Part shown: piece after piece, positions 32,561 through 44,271 of the stretch
Position numbering within the stretch: the stretch's first letter is position 1
How the letters are laid out: each line of letters starts with the position of its first letter
From: Corynespora cassiicola
Lineage: Eukaryota; Ascomycota; Dothideomycetes; Pleosporales; Corynesporascaceae
Length of the DNA: 64,000 nucleotides
Reading direction: 5' to 3'
Assembly (NCBI GenBank): GCA_022059125.1
Contig: JAEUWY010000002.1
Coordinates: 4,402,001 to 4,466,000 of the forward strand
Position numbers and translations under genes: made by a program
Notes under the pieces: model-generated
Seen by the model: the letters and a program-made list of their open reading frames with translations, nothing else
Told to the model about the DNA's origin: nothing
Databases searched by the model: none

Positions 32561-35374
32561 TCAACTCTCGTCTAGTTCGTCGTTGCCTGCGACGTTAAAT
32601 TTCTTGCGCCCTCCCGCGGTGAGGCGCTGTAGGGCAACCTTATTGGCCTGTGCCCCAACCTTTTGCTGCATCTTCTCCAACTCCTTCTCGGGATCATCCG
32701 CCTCAGCCTCAGCAAACGACAAGTTTAGACGGCGACCCAACAAGTGAGTATTGCGAAGTGCCTCCATGGCGTTGGCGGCATCTCGTTTGGTTGTGAACTC
32801 CGCAAAGCCGAAACCACGCGAGGTGGAGTCGAACTTTTTGGGCACCCGAACTGAACGCAACTGGCCGTAAGGGGTGAACAGCGCGCGAACATCTTTTTTC
32901 TGGGACAAAATTAGCAGGTGGTATTTAAAGACAACGCAGGGACTTACGGTGGCTTCGAACGGCAAGTTCTTGATGATAATTTTGGTGCCCGCCGCCTTTT
33001 TCGCCGCCTCCTCTCTGCGTCGTTCTTCTGCAGCGTCTGCACCCTTGTGGGAGGCTTGAATCTTCAATTGGTGCCCTTCTAGGTTAAAACCATCCATCGC
33101 CCGCAGCGCTGCAGACGCCGTCTCTGGGTTATTGAACTCCACAAAGCCAAAGCCCATTGACAAGACGCCGCGCTTTGGGTCGATTTTGGTCTTGACGCGC
33201 GCGCTGCGGAAACCGGACAAAGGCGCAAACGCCTCGCTGAGGCGCTCGGTCGTCGTCGAGAAATTGAGATTGCGCACGAACAAGGTTGAAACATTGGTAG
33301 CCTCTGGTTCAGGAGCGTCCTCGAGGAGGTCCGTCGCAGAAAGTTTCGCTCCAGGTTGGTCAACAGGCTTCGGCTGTGTAACCGAGGCCGCAACACCATC
33401 CTTGAACAGGTCCTTGGGCGCCCTCTCGAGGTATAATATCGAGTCCTTCATCTTCCTGTAGGAGAGAGATGCAAAGGCGGTTTTCGCCTGCACAGCATTG
33501 GCGAATTCCACAATCGCAGTCATACCCGTGGGAGGCATCAAGAACTTAGTCACGGTTCCATGCTCCTCGAACAGTTTCCGCACCTCGTCAGCCTTCATCC
33601 CGTGAGGAATGTTCTTGACGAGGACTGCCAAATCTCCCTTTGAACTCCTCTTGAAAGCTTCGAGATCCACGCCATGCTGCGCAAAGTATGACTTGGTCTC
33701 TTGGATGACATGAGTCTCAGCATGAGCCTGCTTGACAGCTGCGTCGGAAGAAGTGGGATCAAGCAATTCTGCTTTACTGATGCCCATTCGCTCTGCAACG
33801 GTGGACATGACTGCATCGGCCTACCTCGCGTCAGTACCTGGTTCCCTGTGCGTGGGCGGGAGCAACACTTACGTTGAGATAGAGCGAGTTCCAATTAAAG
33901 GTAGCTTTGGCCGCCTCAGCTTTCCTCTTCATCTCCTTTTGCTTTTTCAACGGCAGCTTGGATAATTCAAACTCGTCCAGCTTCGTATCCTTCTTAGCCT
34001 TGGCCGAGATGATGTGAAGCAGACGGCCTTGGAAAATGACGCCGTCATTGTCGTCGTACGCCCGCACGGCATCTTCGGGGTCTTTGAATTGCAAGAAAGC
34101 GAAGCCTTTGCCTTTGCCGTCGTTCTTCTTGGCTGGAACATGTGCCTGTGCAAAGTCAGCACCTGATTGGGCGAGCTTGTGGCTTCTCTGAATGAAGAAG
34201 AGTTGCAAAGTTCAGAAAAAGAGAGACATCTACTAAAATACTCTCCCAGTGGACCTCATATGCATAGCATCAGTTGTCCCTATCTGGATGTTCATCACAG
34301 CAACATGAAAGAATGACGAAAAAAAAAATTTGCTTACCTCTTCCAAAGAGCCGTACTTGGAAAAGTGATCCAAGAGGTCCTGCTCTGTGACTTCGTAATG
34401 CAGATTTCGGAGGTACAACCTGCCGGTTTCGCGGATCTTGCCCTCTTCTGCGGCAATCTCTGCTTCCCTCGCGTCAACCTTTGAAGGCTCCTCCTGCACC
34501 GCCTTTGCTTCTGCAGGCTCTTCCGCTCTGCGGGGTTCATCCTGTACGCTTGGCACTTTGGCAGCTGGAGGTGCAGGATTCTCGTCGTCGTCCTCTATGA
34601 AATCCAGTGTTCGGTTGGTTCGTGACCGCAGCCAGTCCGCATCAGACACTGGACCCTGGACCGCCGGAGGAGCGTCGGGAAGATCCTGGTCGGAAGCTTG
34701 GGCTGCAGGTTGCTCCGCAATCTCGTCGGTTCCTTGCAAAGGAACTTCGGGCATGGGATTTGACGAATCACCGTCATCTGCTGCAGTCTTGGGCTTCTTC
34801 GCGATGACCTGGTACTCGTCGTCGCTCTCCTCCTCGGGCACGACGACCTCGGAGACCATGGGTACGTCAGCAGCCATGCCTCGGTCGTGTTGTGTTTCCT
34901 CGTTGGCCCAAGTCTTGGTCTTGGAAGGCGGCTGCATCACCTCGAGGAACTCTTTGAGCTTTGGGTCCTGCTCGGCCTCTTCCCTCTTCCGCTTGAGGGC
35001 ATTCTCAGTCGAGGGAGGCACGTATTCGTCCTTTTGAGCATTGCTCTTCTCTTCCCTCTGCTGCCTTCGTGATTTGGGGAGCTCTTTGTCAGTAAACTGG
35101 AGCGGAGTCAGCTGGAATGCATGCAGCGGCAGACCCAGGGGCCACGTACCGGGCGGGCAATCTCGACGAAGATCTTGGTCATGCGGATGAAGGTCTTGTT
35201 GTAGTACTTGACGGCCTGGGAGGCGTCGTCGTTGGACTTGTAGCCCACATAGCCAATGCGGCGGTGGGGGAAGAACTTGACGTCGGTCACGGGGAATTTT
35301 GAAAAGTGCCTGCGGACATCGTCCTCGGTGAACTTGGGAGGCAAGCCGCGTACGAAGATGCGCGACGAGTCCAT
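32561..35374 (-). CDS. mrd1: MRD1, multiple-RRM protein of pre-rRNA processing
   Basis: Five exons, 822 aa. Introns are 32900-32947, 33821-33872, 34146-34337 and 35097-35149, all keeping phase 0. Five RRMs are visible: RRM1 from residue ~4 (RIFVRGLPPKFTEDDVRRHF), RRM2 ~304-378 (GRLYLRNLHYEVTEQDLLDH), RRM3 ~482-556 (DLAVLVKNIPHGMKADEVRK), RRM4 ~595-675 (STLFVRNLNFSTTTERLSEA) and RRM5 ~697-775 (TKIIIKNLPFEATKKDVRAL). Acidic and low-complexity spacers lie between RRM1 and RRM2. MRD1 associates with 35S pre-rRNA in the nucleolus and is needed for small-subunit maturation. The 192-nt third intron falls inside RRM2. It is divergent from the dynein light chain gene. Confidence 0.95.
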
Positions 35375-35665
35375 GTCGAAAAGGACGTGTTTGCGGCGCA
35401 GTGTTGTGGGAAAAAGATTGGTAGTGCAGAATCCAGAAATTTCAGCTCGCGCCGGCGGCTTAGCCTCGGTCGCGTGCTGGGCCGCCCTCCGGTCCGTGCG
35501 CATGGATTGTGGAAAACAGCGGGTGTCGGCCCCGTCTATTAGACAACCTCGACCGCATCTGCAACTACACCGCAAGCAAGCTCCCCATTTGTGGCCGATA
35601 TAATCCCCCGCAACCCCCCTCCCCCTCAAACCTCAAATCCCACTCCTCACGCGACTCCCCTCACC
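35375..35665. promoter_or_regulatory. Compact bidirectional promoter between MRD1 and LC8
   Basis: Only 291 bp separate the MRD1 start (minus) and the dynein light chain start (plus), so promoter elements are probably shared. The plus-strand side is C-rich just before the LC8 ATG. Confidence 0.6.
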
Positions 35666-36342
35666 ATGGCCAGCGAAAAGTCGGACGCCATCACCAAGCA
35701 AGAAGGTAGGCGCCAGCCGTTTGCCCCCCTCTGGACCCCTTTTGGCGCGAACTGTGAGCTGACAGCATGCGCATAGCCCAGGTTAAATCTGCGGACATGG
35801 TAGATTTCCCCCGTCTGCTCGCCACGTGATCTCCACTGACCATGCGTGTGACAGAGCGACGAGATGCAGACTGAGGCCATCGAAGTTGGTGAGTTCGCCG
35901 AGTCCAGTGCAGCCATGTGAAACGCTCACAGCGCGCGCAGCCCAGACCGCCATGGAGCAGTTCACCATTGAGAAGGTATAGTTGGCCGTGAGTTTCGAGC
36001 ACTTGACATGCGCCGAAACCACCACTACCACCACCGGCCCCACACTGACCCGCCGCCAGGACATTGCGCAGTACATCAAGAAGGAGGTATGTATCCCGTG
36101 TCCCGTCTCTCTCTGCTGTCCCTCGGCGCGGACCGGTGCTGATGGTTGAACCCAGTTCGACAACCGCAAGGGCGCAACATGGCACTGCATTGTCGGTAGA
36201 AACTTTGGAAGTTTCGTCACTCACGGTAAGCTGCATGCGACTCGTCCCCAGGCAGACAGTGCCTGATGCTCCGACAGAGACCAAGCACTTCATCTACTTC
36301 TACCTCGGACACTGCGCCATCCTGCTCTTCAAGACGCAGTAG
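35666..36342 (+). CDS. Dynein light chain LC8 type
   Basis: Seven exons encode only 97 aa. Exons are 40, 23, 34, 35, 27, 70 and 65 nt. Introns are 35706-35776, 35800-35854, 35889-35940, 35976-36059, 36087-36155 and 36226-36277. The core [20 protein letters not shown], followed by [20 protein letters not shown] and [17 protein letters not shown], is unmistakable LC8/DYNLL. LC8 is a homodimeric hub that binds short linear motifs and stabilises dynein intermediate chain and many other partners. The ~20-aa N-terminal extension ([16 protein letters not shown]) is longer than in animal LC8. Every intron has clean GT..AG ends, and phases agree throughout. Confidence 0.95.
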
Positions 36343-37351
36343 ACACGTGCAAGACCAAAATATGCGGCCCCTCCTGGATCCCTCGACTCGTCGGTTTTGC
36401 TTTGGCTGTTTCCGGCATGGAGCACCGCATATCTCAGGTCCCGCTTTCCCACCTCAGACCAGGCCCAGATGGTAGACGGCACGCCCTGGCCATCTAGGCT
36501 TTTCACCATGCGCAAGACGGGGTTCCGGCAATCGATTGAAGGAGTAATGGCTGGGTTTCATGTGGTGTTTATCCGGGCTTTGGTTATGGCGGGCGTGTAA
36601 GTCTAATTGTCCATGAATGCTACGAGTTCCCTTTGGGTTTCCAAAAGCATGGATACGGAGGAGCTAGATGTGCAAGTAATTGAATCGAGCCAATTTGATT
36701 AGACGGCCAGGATGCGCATGTCGGTTGTTGATTGTGTGAGGGCGCCGTGTGCATGCAATAAAGGACATGTTGCGTTGGCTTGCGTTTCGTCTTGCATCCA
36801 TCTTGCACCGTCTCCGCACCCACCACCGCTCCCCGCGGGGTCGAATGACTCCACCCGGCGGCATGCCGACGCCCTCCCATCCCCCCGTCGACGGACGCAG
36901 CGCGATCGCCGGCTGCACACGCCTCCGTAGTCGCAAGGCGTGCGAGACCAATCCGTGCCATCCAAGCTATGGCCAAGTGTGGCTCAGCCTACGATGACGA
37001 CGAGGAAGTACCTTGGCGCCAAACCTCTGGGACCTGGACGCATAAACCTCCGCCGCAGCCTTCAACCACTTTCCCGCCCGTCTTCTTCCCTCTGTCGCTG
37101 CTACAGCCATACCCTCGCCATTGCGCATCCCACGCGACCCTCGATCTGAGAGCAATATCAATCAGCAAACGCCCAACGCGCATCCCTCCCTCACCTTGTC
37201 GCGCCTCGCCTCATCTCCGGACTTGCGCCGCACCACCTACCTGCGTCTCCTCTCCCGAACCCTTTTACAACGCCGATCAGCCGACCCATAACTTTCCCGT
37301 CGCCGGAGCCACCTCCAAACCACACACATACACAAAACCAGACCGGCAATC
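36343..37351. other. Intergenic: 3' flank of LC8, promoter of the zinc-ribbon gene
   Basis: Tandem plus-strand neighbours. The part before 37351 is C-rich and probably a 5' leader. Open frames (for example 36969-37463 plus) are Pro/Ser/His-rich without family likeness and run into the zinc-ribbon gene in another frame. Confidence 0.5.
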
Positions 37352-38040
37352 ATGTTCTTCTTCTTCACGTGCGGAACCCACAGTACGTCTCGTCCCACCC
37401 GTCGGCACAATGCGATGGATCAGGCTGGTTTGCCTGCTTGCCTGCTTGCTTGCTCCAGCCTGATCGCAACCGCGCGGCCGCGCACAACCACCTCAACAAG
37501 ATCCCAGCCTTGCTAACGTGACACTTTTTTCCCTCGTGTAGCCTTCACCTCGCGCCTCGCGGGCGCCGAAAACATCACCGTGCAATGCCAGAACTGCGGC
37601 AACTTTTCGGGCCGCGTGATGAAGCGATGGTACGTGTTTGGTCTTATACTCTACTTCCGCCCCATTCGTTCCCATTCGCCCCGTTGCTTGTCCAGCACAC
37701 CATACCGAGCCTACCCCGAATCCCCGCCTACCTGCATCTCCCCATAGTATTGGTTTGTATACGCAAACAACCCGCTGACCGCAACAGGGAATGGTTCACC
37801 TTCTGCTTCATCCCCGTGATCCCCTTCTCACTCAAGCCCTACAAGGAGGTCGGCTGCCACATCTGCAACTTCTACCAGGACATCAAGTACCGGCCCGACG
37901 TGCAGCAGATGCTCGGCGGTGCGGAAGGTGGCCCGCCGCCACAGCACAACCAGCCGCCACAGGGCGGATACATGATGGGCGGTGGGCAGCAGGGGCCTCC
38001 GCCCCCGCAGGGCGTGCCGCAGCATCCGCAGTACAAGTAA
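37352..38040 (+). CDS. Small zinc-ribbon protein, uncharacterised
   Basis: Three exons, 123 aa. Introns of 159 nt (37383-37541) and 158 nt (37630-37787) are longer than typical here. The protein begins MFFFFTCGTHTFTS and has two CxxC knuckles, TVQCQNCGNFSG and VGCHICNFYQDI. These are separated by a hydrophobic stretch WEWFTFCFIPVIPFSL that suggests membrane association. This matches the small fungal zinc-ribbon family often found as single short proteins. The C-terminal ~50 aa are Gly/Pro/Gln-rich. Function unknown. Confidence 0.85.
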
Positions 38041-38989
38041 ATGTTGTGCGCCATCTATGGGAGAAAGAAGGAGGAGCAGTGTCGGGCAAGACTGCCAGTA
38101 ATGATGTGGATACCCATGTGATTGATTGAGTGCAAGACGAAACAATGCAAGACAAGCCAGGGCAGAGCAAGACCAGTACGCTTTGTACATATCGGATTGG
38201 CGCGTGGAGTGGCATGGCGCTGAACGAGACGAGAAGAGCGCTGGCTGGTTGGTTGGCTGGTTGGCTGGTTGGCTGGCATGGACGGATGTAAACTATGACG
38301 GACGCACGGATTTCCTTATGTTTCCAAGGTTCCCACACCATCTTCTTTTCTACATCCAGCCTTTTTGGTCCCTTTCCCTTTCCCATTTTCATATCTTTCT
38401 CATCTTTCTCACATTTCCTCTCTCCACGAAAACAAATATTCCCCCTAGCATCGGTTCCGGCGTTTGGAGGATGGATGGATTCATGCATGCATGCATGCGT
38501 GCATGCAACAACACCACAGATACCACCACTACCCACTTTACTTTATTTCGACCGCGCTATGCTATGCGTTCGTTCACTTGCCAGCCTCAATCCTGCTCGA
38601 GGTTGCCATCTTCACAATCTTCACGGTCATACACTTGCAAACAGAAAAATATTACCATTCTCTTTTCATTCAATACTGCCTCCTAGTCCAAATTGTGCTG
38701 TATCGAGACAAGAGAGTAGAAGAGAAAAAAAGAGGGGTGCTATCTGAACTTGATTCAAACCCCCCATACCCCACACAACACTGATTCCGATATCCCAATG
38801 CCCAACAATCCACCCCAGTCAGTCGAGCAAAAGAAGAAATGCAAAGTCGGAGCAATGTAATCCTGTTCCAGAGAAAAAGCTGATGCGAGGGATATCCAGA
38901 GCGAGCCGCCAGCCCATCAATTCCCGCCATCTGGTGGCACCAACCCACTTTCTGCCGTGCGGTCCAAGTACAACTATCCATCTATCCAT
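38041..38989. other. Intergenic 3'-3' region
   Basis: It lies between the convergent zinc-ribbon and 743-aa genes. It has GGCTGGTT repeats (~38243-38276), a GCATGCAT run (~38483-38505) and T/C-rich stretches. No gene is supported. Confidence 0.55.
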
Positions 38990-41433
38990 CTATCCACCCC
39001 TCAACCTCACCTCCCCACCAACCTTGGCAATGGGGCTCCTCCCCCTCTCCGCCCCAAACGTGCCTTGCCTCTTCCTCTTAGCGACGGGGCTCTCAATGTA
39101 CACCCCAGACACCAACTCTTCGTCCTCGACTTCCATCTCGCACTGCGCACCCTCTCCAGTCTCTTCTTGCATTCCCATCATCGCCGTCATCTCGCCCACC
39201 CCACCACACCTCCCCTCCTCCTCCTCGAAACCCCCCAATTCCTCCCCCAACGCACTATACAACCTCCTCTCCAACCTGACCGTACTGTCCTCACTCCCAT
39301 TAGCCTCGCCATGCCTCCCCCCTGTAGAGATCCGACTCGGATCCACCGTCCCCTCCGCACTCGCATCGGCGACCTCTCGTCTCGCCCTCCCCTCCTTTCT
39401 CGACCTGACACTCGAGCCCAGATCCGGCGCTGGGCTGCTCTTGTCCAGAACGGTCGCCGCTGGCCCGGTGGTGCTGGTAGAGTGCGGGGGAAACATGCGT
39501 CTATTGGCGCTCGCGCTCGCGCTCGCGCTCGCTCCATCCACCACTGACGACGGATCTCTCATCGAAACGTCAGAGGGCGTGAACGCCACCATTCCCTCCT
39601 TCCCCACCATCGGGGCGAGCGGATGCGGCGTAGGGATGCGTGCAGCGAACGGGAAGGTCGGAGGAAGCGCGAGATGCATGAGCACCTGCTGCTGCTGCTG
39701 CTGCTGTTGCTGTGGTCCCGCACCCGCCTCCTCGAGCGGCCGGTTCCCCTTCGCGCTGGCCAAACGTAAAGGATTGGCCGTCTTGTAGTCTGGAGAGTGC
39801 CTCTTCGCGCCGTGCATGCGGGGCGTGAAGTCTGCGTACGAGGCCTTGCGCTCGAGCGCGGCGGCCGAGGGCCTTGCAGGGCCCATCTGGCCCCCTCCCC
39901 CAGCAGCAGCAGCAGCAGGTTGCTTCAACACCGCGCTTTGGACATGGCCGTGCGTGTGGAACTGCGCTGACGACGACGACGACGACGAAGAGGAAGAAGA
40001 AGAAGAAGAAGAAGCGTGCGGTGTGTCGCGAGCACGCACCTTGGGCGGACTCAGCGCCTCGATGATCTGCCCGAGCTGGTCGTCGCGCAGCGTCACCGTG
40101 ACCTGCTGCTGCAACCTCTGGCTCCGCTTGCGCGCGTTGTCCCAGCTGCTGCGGCGGTGGCGGTGGGGCTCCGCGTCCGAGGTGCTGTTCGAGCCGTCGT
40201 TATTCCACGGAGCAGTGTTGATGCGGGTTTTGGGGCGGAGGGGGGAGCCGCTGATCAGGTCGGCCATGGTGATGTCCGTCGCGGTGGTGGAGTGGGAACT
40301 TCCGCCGCCCTGTTGCGTGGACCACGTGTCCATCATGCTGATGTCGTCCAGGTTGTCGTCCCAGATTGAAGGCCGCATGTTTGATTTCTCGGCGAGGGGT
40401 GGGATGGGGAATTGGGGGAATTGGGGTGGGGGTCCGGTTTTGGGGCGGGGGTAGGGGTCGGTGGTGAAGGTGTTGGCGTGGGACTGGTTGGATCTTATGG
40501 ACATGGAGTGTTGCCATTTGCATTCTGAGGATGGGTCGGGCATCTTCATGTAGAGGAAGGGTGCCTGAGAGGGGAAACCACGGGGCTCGCCGGATGGGAT
40601 ATACAAGGGGTTTCGAATCGGCCAAGAGATGCCAGCTTGCTCAAGAATATCTAGTCAATACTTAGTATACCAAATTCTTTTGCTGCTCTTTGGTTGGTGA
40701 AAACATACCGCGTGGTGCATGTTGAAACGCAAAACATATGATGTCGTTCGAGGGGCCAAAGTCGAATTCTCCAGGGGTTGACGTTTTGTTGACGAGCTGC
40801 TCCGAGAGTAACACTTTGATCCTTCCATTGCCATCTCGTGCATCCCATGAACTTCGCATGAGGATGTTTTGGCGAAAGTGGGGAAACTCCAAGCATGGGC
40901 GGCGTTGACTCGACTGGACATCAGGGAATCCAATGGATCGCTTCTCGCTCACTGAGGGTGTGAGATTGCTGGAGAGATGATGGATTCTGTTTGCTTACCT
41001 ATTTCTTGAGGCCACTTGGATGAGGCATCGTAAAGGCCATGGCTGCTATTGGTTAGAGCGATGTCAGCAAGTACACATGGTCTTGCTTACAAGACCCGAC
41101 TTCCGTCGACGATGACTTGGACAGCAAACACCACACGCTGACCCTTCTTCCGCTGAGACTCGATGATGGCAGAAGGTTTGGCTATCGTTGCCCACGAATG
41201 GATTGAGACGCGGAATGGGCAGGTGGCAGGTAGTGAGGCGATATAGCAGGTCAAGGTAGGAAGTTCGCGTCCATCTACAAGTGTTACGTGTGTTAGCACA
41301 TGTGTGTCAGCAATAGCCTGTTACTTTTGCACTCACATTTGTCCTGGGTGGCATAGCAAGTCGTTTTGAACTCTTGGATGGGGACATGGGAGTCTCTCGG
41401 GAAGACTATGACGTCCCAGTTGTCGTACCGCAT
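38990..41433 (-). CDS. Uncharacterised fungal protein with conserved N-terminal domain and low-complexity tail, 743 aa
   Basis: Five exons. Introns are 40651-40708, 40952-40998, 41046-41090 and 41275-41336. The N-terminal ~200 aa look globular and conserved in style (MRYDNWDVIVFPRDSHVPIQ; CPFRVSIHSWATIAKP; VVFAVQVIVDG; RPCLEFPHFRQNI). The remaining ~540 aa are low complexity: a serine run of ~16, polyglutamine (9), alanine and acidic runs, and basic clusters such as AKRKRQG that could be nuclear localisation signals. The start MRYDNWDV is an ATG just upstream of conserved-looking sequence. The acceptor of intron 2 is TAGCAG, so a one-residue splice variant is possible. I know the style of this protein from other fungi but no function. 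Confidence 0.82.
39690..40017. repeat. Coding trinucleotide repeats: polyQ (CTG on plus strand) and polySer
   Basis: Within the 743-aa gene, a CAG/CTG run near 39688-39712 encodes nine glutamines. A run of GAC/GAA/GAG triplets near 39968-40014 encodes about 16 serines on the minus strand. Both are likely length-variable. Confidence 0.8.
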
Positions 41434-42019
41434 GATGAGAGGGCACCCCAGCAGACAAAGATTAAGGGCTGATTCGGAGCTGGAAGAGTGTGCAAACAGG
41501 GTGAGACTGGACTCATTTACTTCAGTCTGCCGCGGAAGAAACGACGCCCCTGAAAGAGGAAACCATAGTCTACTGGAAGGTACGCACGCATGCGCGCACA
41601 CGTAATGGCACGCCGGGAGTCCAAGGCACAAGAAACAAAAGATGAAGCGCATGATAGTGATCATTCCTTTCTATTCCTCATGGCATCAACGGTCGAGTAC
41701 CACGCGACTGCCTGCCCCACTCTACCGTGTAGGTCTTGACTAAACCGAAAGAAGACCACTAATACAAAGCATAAAAGAAGCCATTAAGGATGCCCACGTA
41801 GGGACAGTATGCTCTAAATGTGCATGACCATGCGAATGCATTTCCTGTACAGCTTTTGGGTATCCCGCCAGACGCCACGCTAAACTGAACCTCGTTGCTA
41901 TAACGCTCGAGTGACCCGTCTAATCATAATTATTATAAGGACCGTCGTGGTAAGAAACGCAAGTCGTATACTGACGTATGCCGTTCATAGAGGCGGGAGG
42001 AGGATTATTCGAAGTGGGA
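41434..42019. other. Intergenic: promoter of the 743-aa gene, 3' flank of the RRM gene
   Basis: Both neighbours are on the minus strand. The right half is AT-richer and should contain the 3' untranslated region of the RRM gene. No coding signal. Confidence 0.5.
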
Positions 42020-44271
42020 CTATTGAGGAAAGGGGCCCTCGGAGCCGTGGGGAGGCTGGGCCTGTCCTCCGTTGACATCGCCCATCCTCAGCCCGTCAAT
42101 GTGTTCCAGCTGACCGGGGATGCCGGGCGATCCGATTGGTGTCTGTCCGTTCGGCATCATGGGGGCCGCCCCAGCGAAGGGCATCTGGACCGGGTACGGA
42201 CTAGAGAAGAGTATGTTAGCCAGGCGTGGACTGAGAGGAAGAGAAAGAAAGAAAGAAAGAAAGAAAAAAAAAAGCAGTGCATATGCGAAGCAAGCCGACG
42301 TCGATAACAACCACGCCTCCCAAACCAACAATGCTCAACATGATGAAACCGGAAACAAGGCTGTTGCAAAGGCAAAGGCAAGTCGTCAAGCACGAAATAT
42401 CGAAATTTTGTAGTAAAAAGCCAATCATTGCGCACTCGTAAGGAAAGGCAGAAAGCATCCGACCCATAGCTGAATACTAAGCTACAACCCAATTCCGAAC
42501 GATTGCCAGTGACGAACCGGCGGGTAGCTGTTATACAAGTCCCTTCTCTAGAGCCGACCCATCGGCAAGATTGGTGTCGTTAAATTTGAAACTTTTAATA
42601 CCGCCCAGGTACAGAAAAAACAGACCAGATCGCTGAGAGTCATAATGGGGCAGTCGTGAAAAGGGTCATTGGATAAGCCAACCGGGGTGAATCATGGAGA
42701 GCGCCGTGCAAGTGAAGAGAGAAAGAATGAGCTTACTGCAGGCGGGAGTCAGTACATTCCGTTCTCATTGGACGGATGCGGTGCATCACCCACCTTCATA
42801 GGGGCAAAGTTGCCATAAGGGTGTTGGGGTGGCATGCCCATGGAGGGGTAGACGGGTGGGGGCGGGGCGGGGCGGTACGGAGTTCCTGCAGGTCCCGAGT
42901 TGTTTTGGCTACGTCCCCAGGAGAGGCGGACGCGCGAGTTACCGATCGGGTAGCCCTGCATCTGGTTAATGGCCATTTCGGCAGCGTGGCGCTGCACGAA
43001 TTGGACAAAACCGCATCCCTTGCCTGGGGGAATCTTGACGTAGGTGATCTCTCCGAAGCCCTGGAAGAAGGAGCGGAGCTCGTCCTCGGTGACGTAGCCA
43101 GATAGGCCTCCGACGAAAACGGTCGTATTGTTAGGGTCGGTGAACTGGTTCATGGGCTGGGGGGCGCCGTAGTAGCCCATGGGGGGAGCACCCATCGAGT
43201 AGGGACCGACGGGGCCACCGACGCCGGGCTGCATTCCCATGCCACCAGGGCCGCTCATGGGGCCACTGCTCTTGTTCTTGGGGGTCGCAGTGGAGATGCG
43301 CATGGGGCGGTTGCCGCAATACACGCCTTGCATCTCGGTAAGCGCCTTTTGCTGGTCCTCCTCGCTGGTGAAGCGAACGAAACCGTAGCCGCGCGACATT
43401 CCGCTGATGGGGTCGGACATGATCTTGGCCGACTTGCACGAGGCGTACTTGTTTTGGAAGAGCTGGACGAGGACGAACTCGTTGACCTCGGGGCCGAGAT
43501 CGCCGACGAAGATGGAGTATTCGGGACCGCGGTCATCGCGGCTGTCACTAACTTGTTAGCTCGCTGCAGGTCACGCGCCGCGGTGCGCAGGAATGGGGGA
43601 GGGGCATGTGCTTACCTGCGGTCGGCGAGGCCACCTCCGGAAGCCCAGTTGAGCTTGAAGGGACGGTTGGAGTTGGGGATCAGCTGGCCGTTGAGGGTGA
43701 GGGCCTTGGCGGCAGCGGCAGGGCTGGCGAAGTCGACGAAGCAGTAGCCGGCGTTGCTTCTGCGAGTGATGGTTAGCCCTGTGACCAGCGGGTGCGTGGG
43801 GTGGGAGAGACGAGGGTCTCTCATTCGTGCGCTTACCCAGAGAACTTGTCGCGGATCATCTTGACGTTGACCGACTCGCCCATGTTGTACCAGATGCTGC
43901 GGACGAAGTTCTCGTCGATCCAGGGCTCAAGCTCGCCCATCCTGCGTCGGGGTTAGCATGCTGGGGGTGAGGGAGGGGGCATTGGCGCAAAAGCGTGCGG
44001 CCTGCGACAGGTGGCTGTGGGCGCGCTCGCCGTAGCCGGCGCGCAAAGGCGATTGCGCACACGAGGTTGGAGGTGCAGCTTACCAGAGAGTGGTCTTGCC
44101 CTCGCCGCTCTGCTGCTCCGGGGGAGCACCGCCGGGACCCATGGAACCGGCGGGGAAGCCAGCAGCAGCATTGTCGATGGGCTGGCCGGGCTGGGGCTGC
44201 GGAGCGGGGGCGGCCGACTGAGGCTCGCCCTGGGGCTGGCCCTGGAAGGATTCGTAGTTGGGGAAACTCAT
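42020..44271 (-). CDS. Nam8/Csx1-like RNA-binding protein with three RRMs
   Basis: Five exons give 454 aa in the full model: 43941-43837, 43759-43616, 43541-42795 and 42200-42020 after the first exon 44271-44084. A Gln/Pro-rich N-terminus precedes RRM1 (~60-140, TTLWMGELEPWIDENFVRSI), RRM2 (~153-235, YSIFVGDLGPEVNEFVLVQL) and RRM3 (~285-357, TTVFVGGLSGYVTEDELRSF). This spacing is that of Nam8/Csx1/TIA-1-type proteins, which act in 5' splice-site recognition or mRNA stability. The last intron appears to be a stwintron. After removal of both parts the C-terminus reads APMNPYPVQMPFAGAAPMM and ends GSEGPFPQ. If only the inner part is removed the protein stops after APMK (395 aa). With neither removed it ends NENGMY (409 aa). 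Confidence 0.88.
42201..42794 (-). other. Candidate [D1,2] stwintron in the Nam8/Csx1-like gene
   Basis: Internal intron 42793-42736 (58 nt): donor GTGGGT, branch TACTGAC, acceptor CTGCAG. Its removal joins G (42794) to TAAGCTC (42735 downward), creating donor GTAAGC. The external intron then runs to 42201, with branch GCTAAC and acceptor TCTCTAG, about 536 nt after inner removal. The exon before it ends ATG AA (phase 2). The following exon needs exactly that phase to read CCG TAC CCG and so on for 60 codons. No single GT upstream gives this phase. Confidence 0.72.
42241..42273. repeat. (GAAA)n microsatellite in the external intron
   Basis: Six to seven GAAA units are followed by an A tract. 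On the gene strand this is a T/C-rich run about 40 nt before the acceptor, just upstream of the branch region. Confidence 0.9.

Noticed and set aside
38883..39788. 301-codon plus-strand frame
   Set aside because: Antisense of the low-complexity tail of the 743-aa gene.
42749..42794. C-terminus VGDAPHPSNENGMY taken as the normal end of the Nam8/Csx1-like protein
   Set aside because: It reads through a well-formed 58-nt intron with a TACTGAC branch. Kept only as a possible unspliced isoform.
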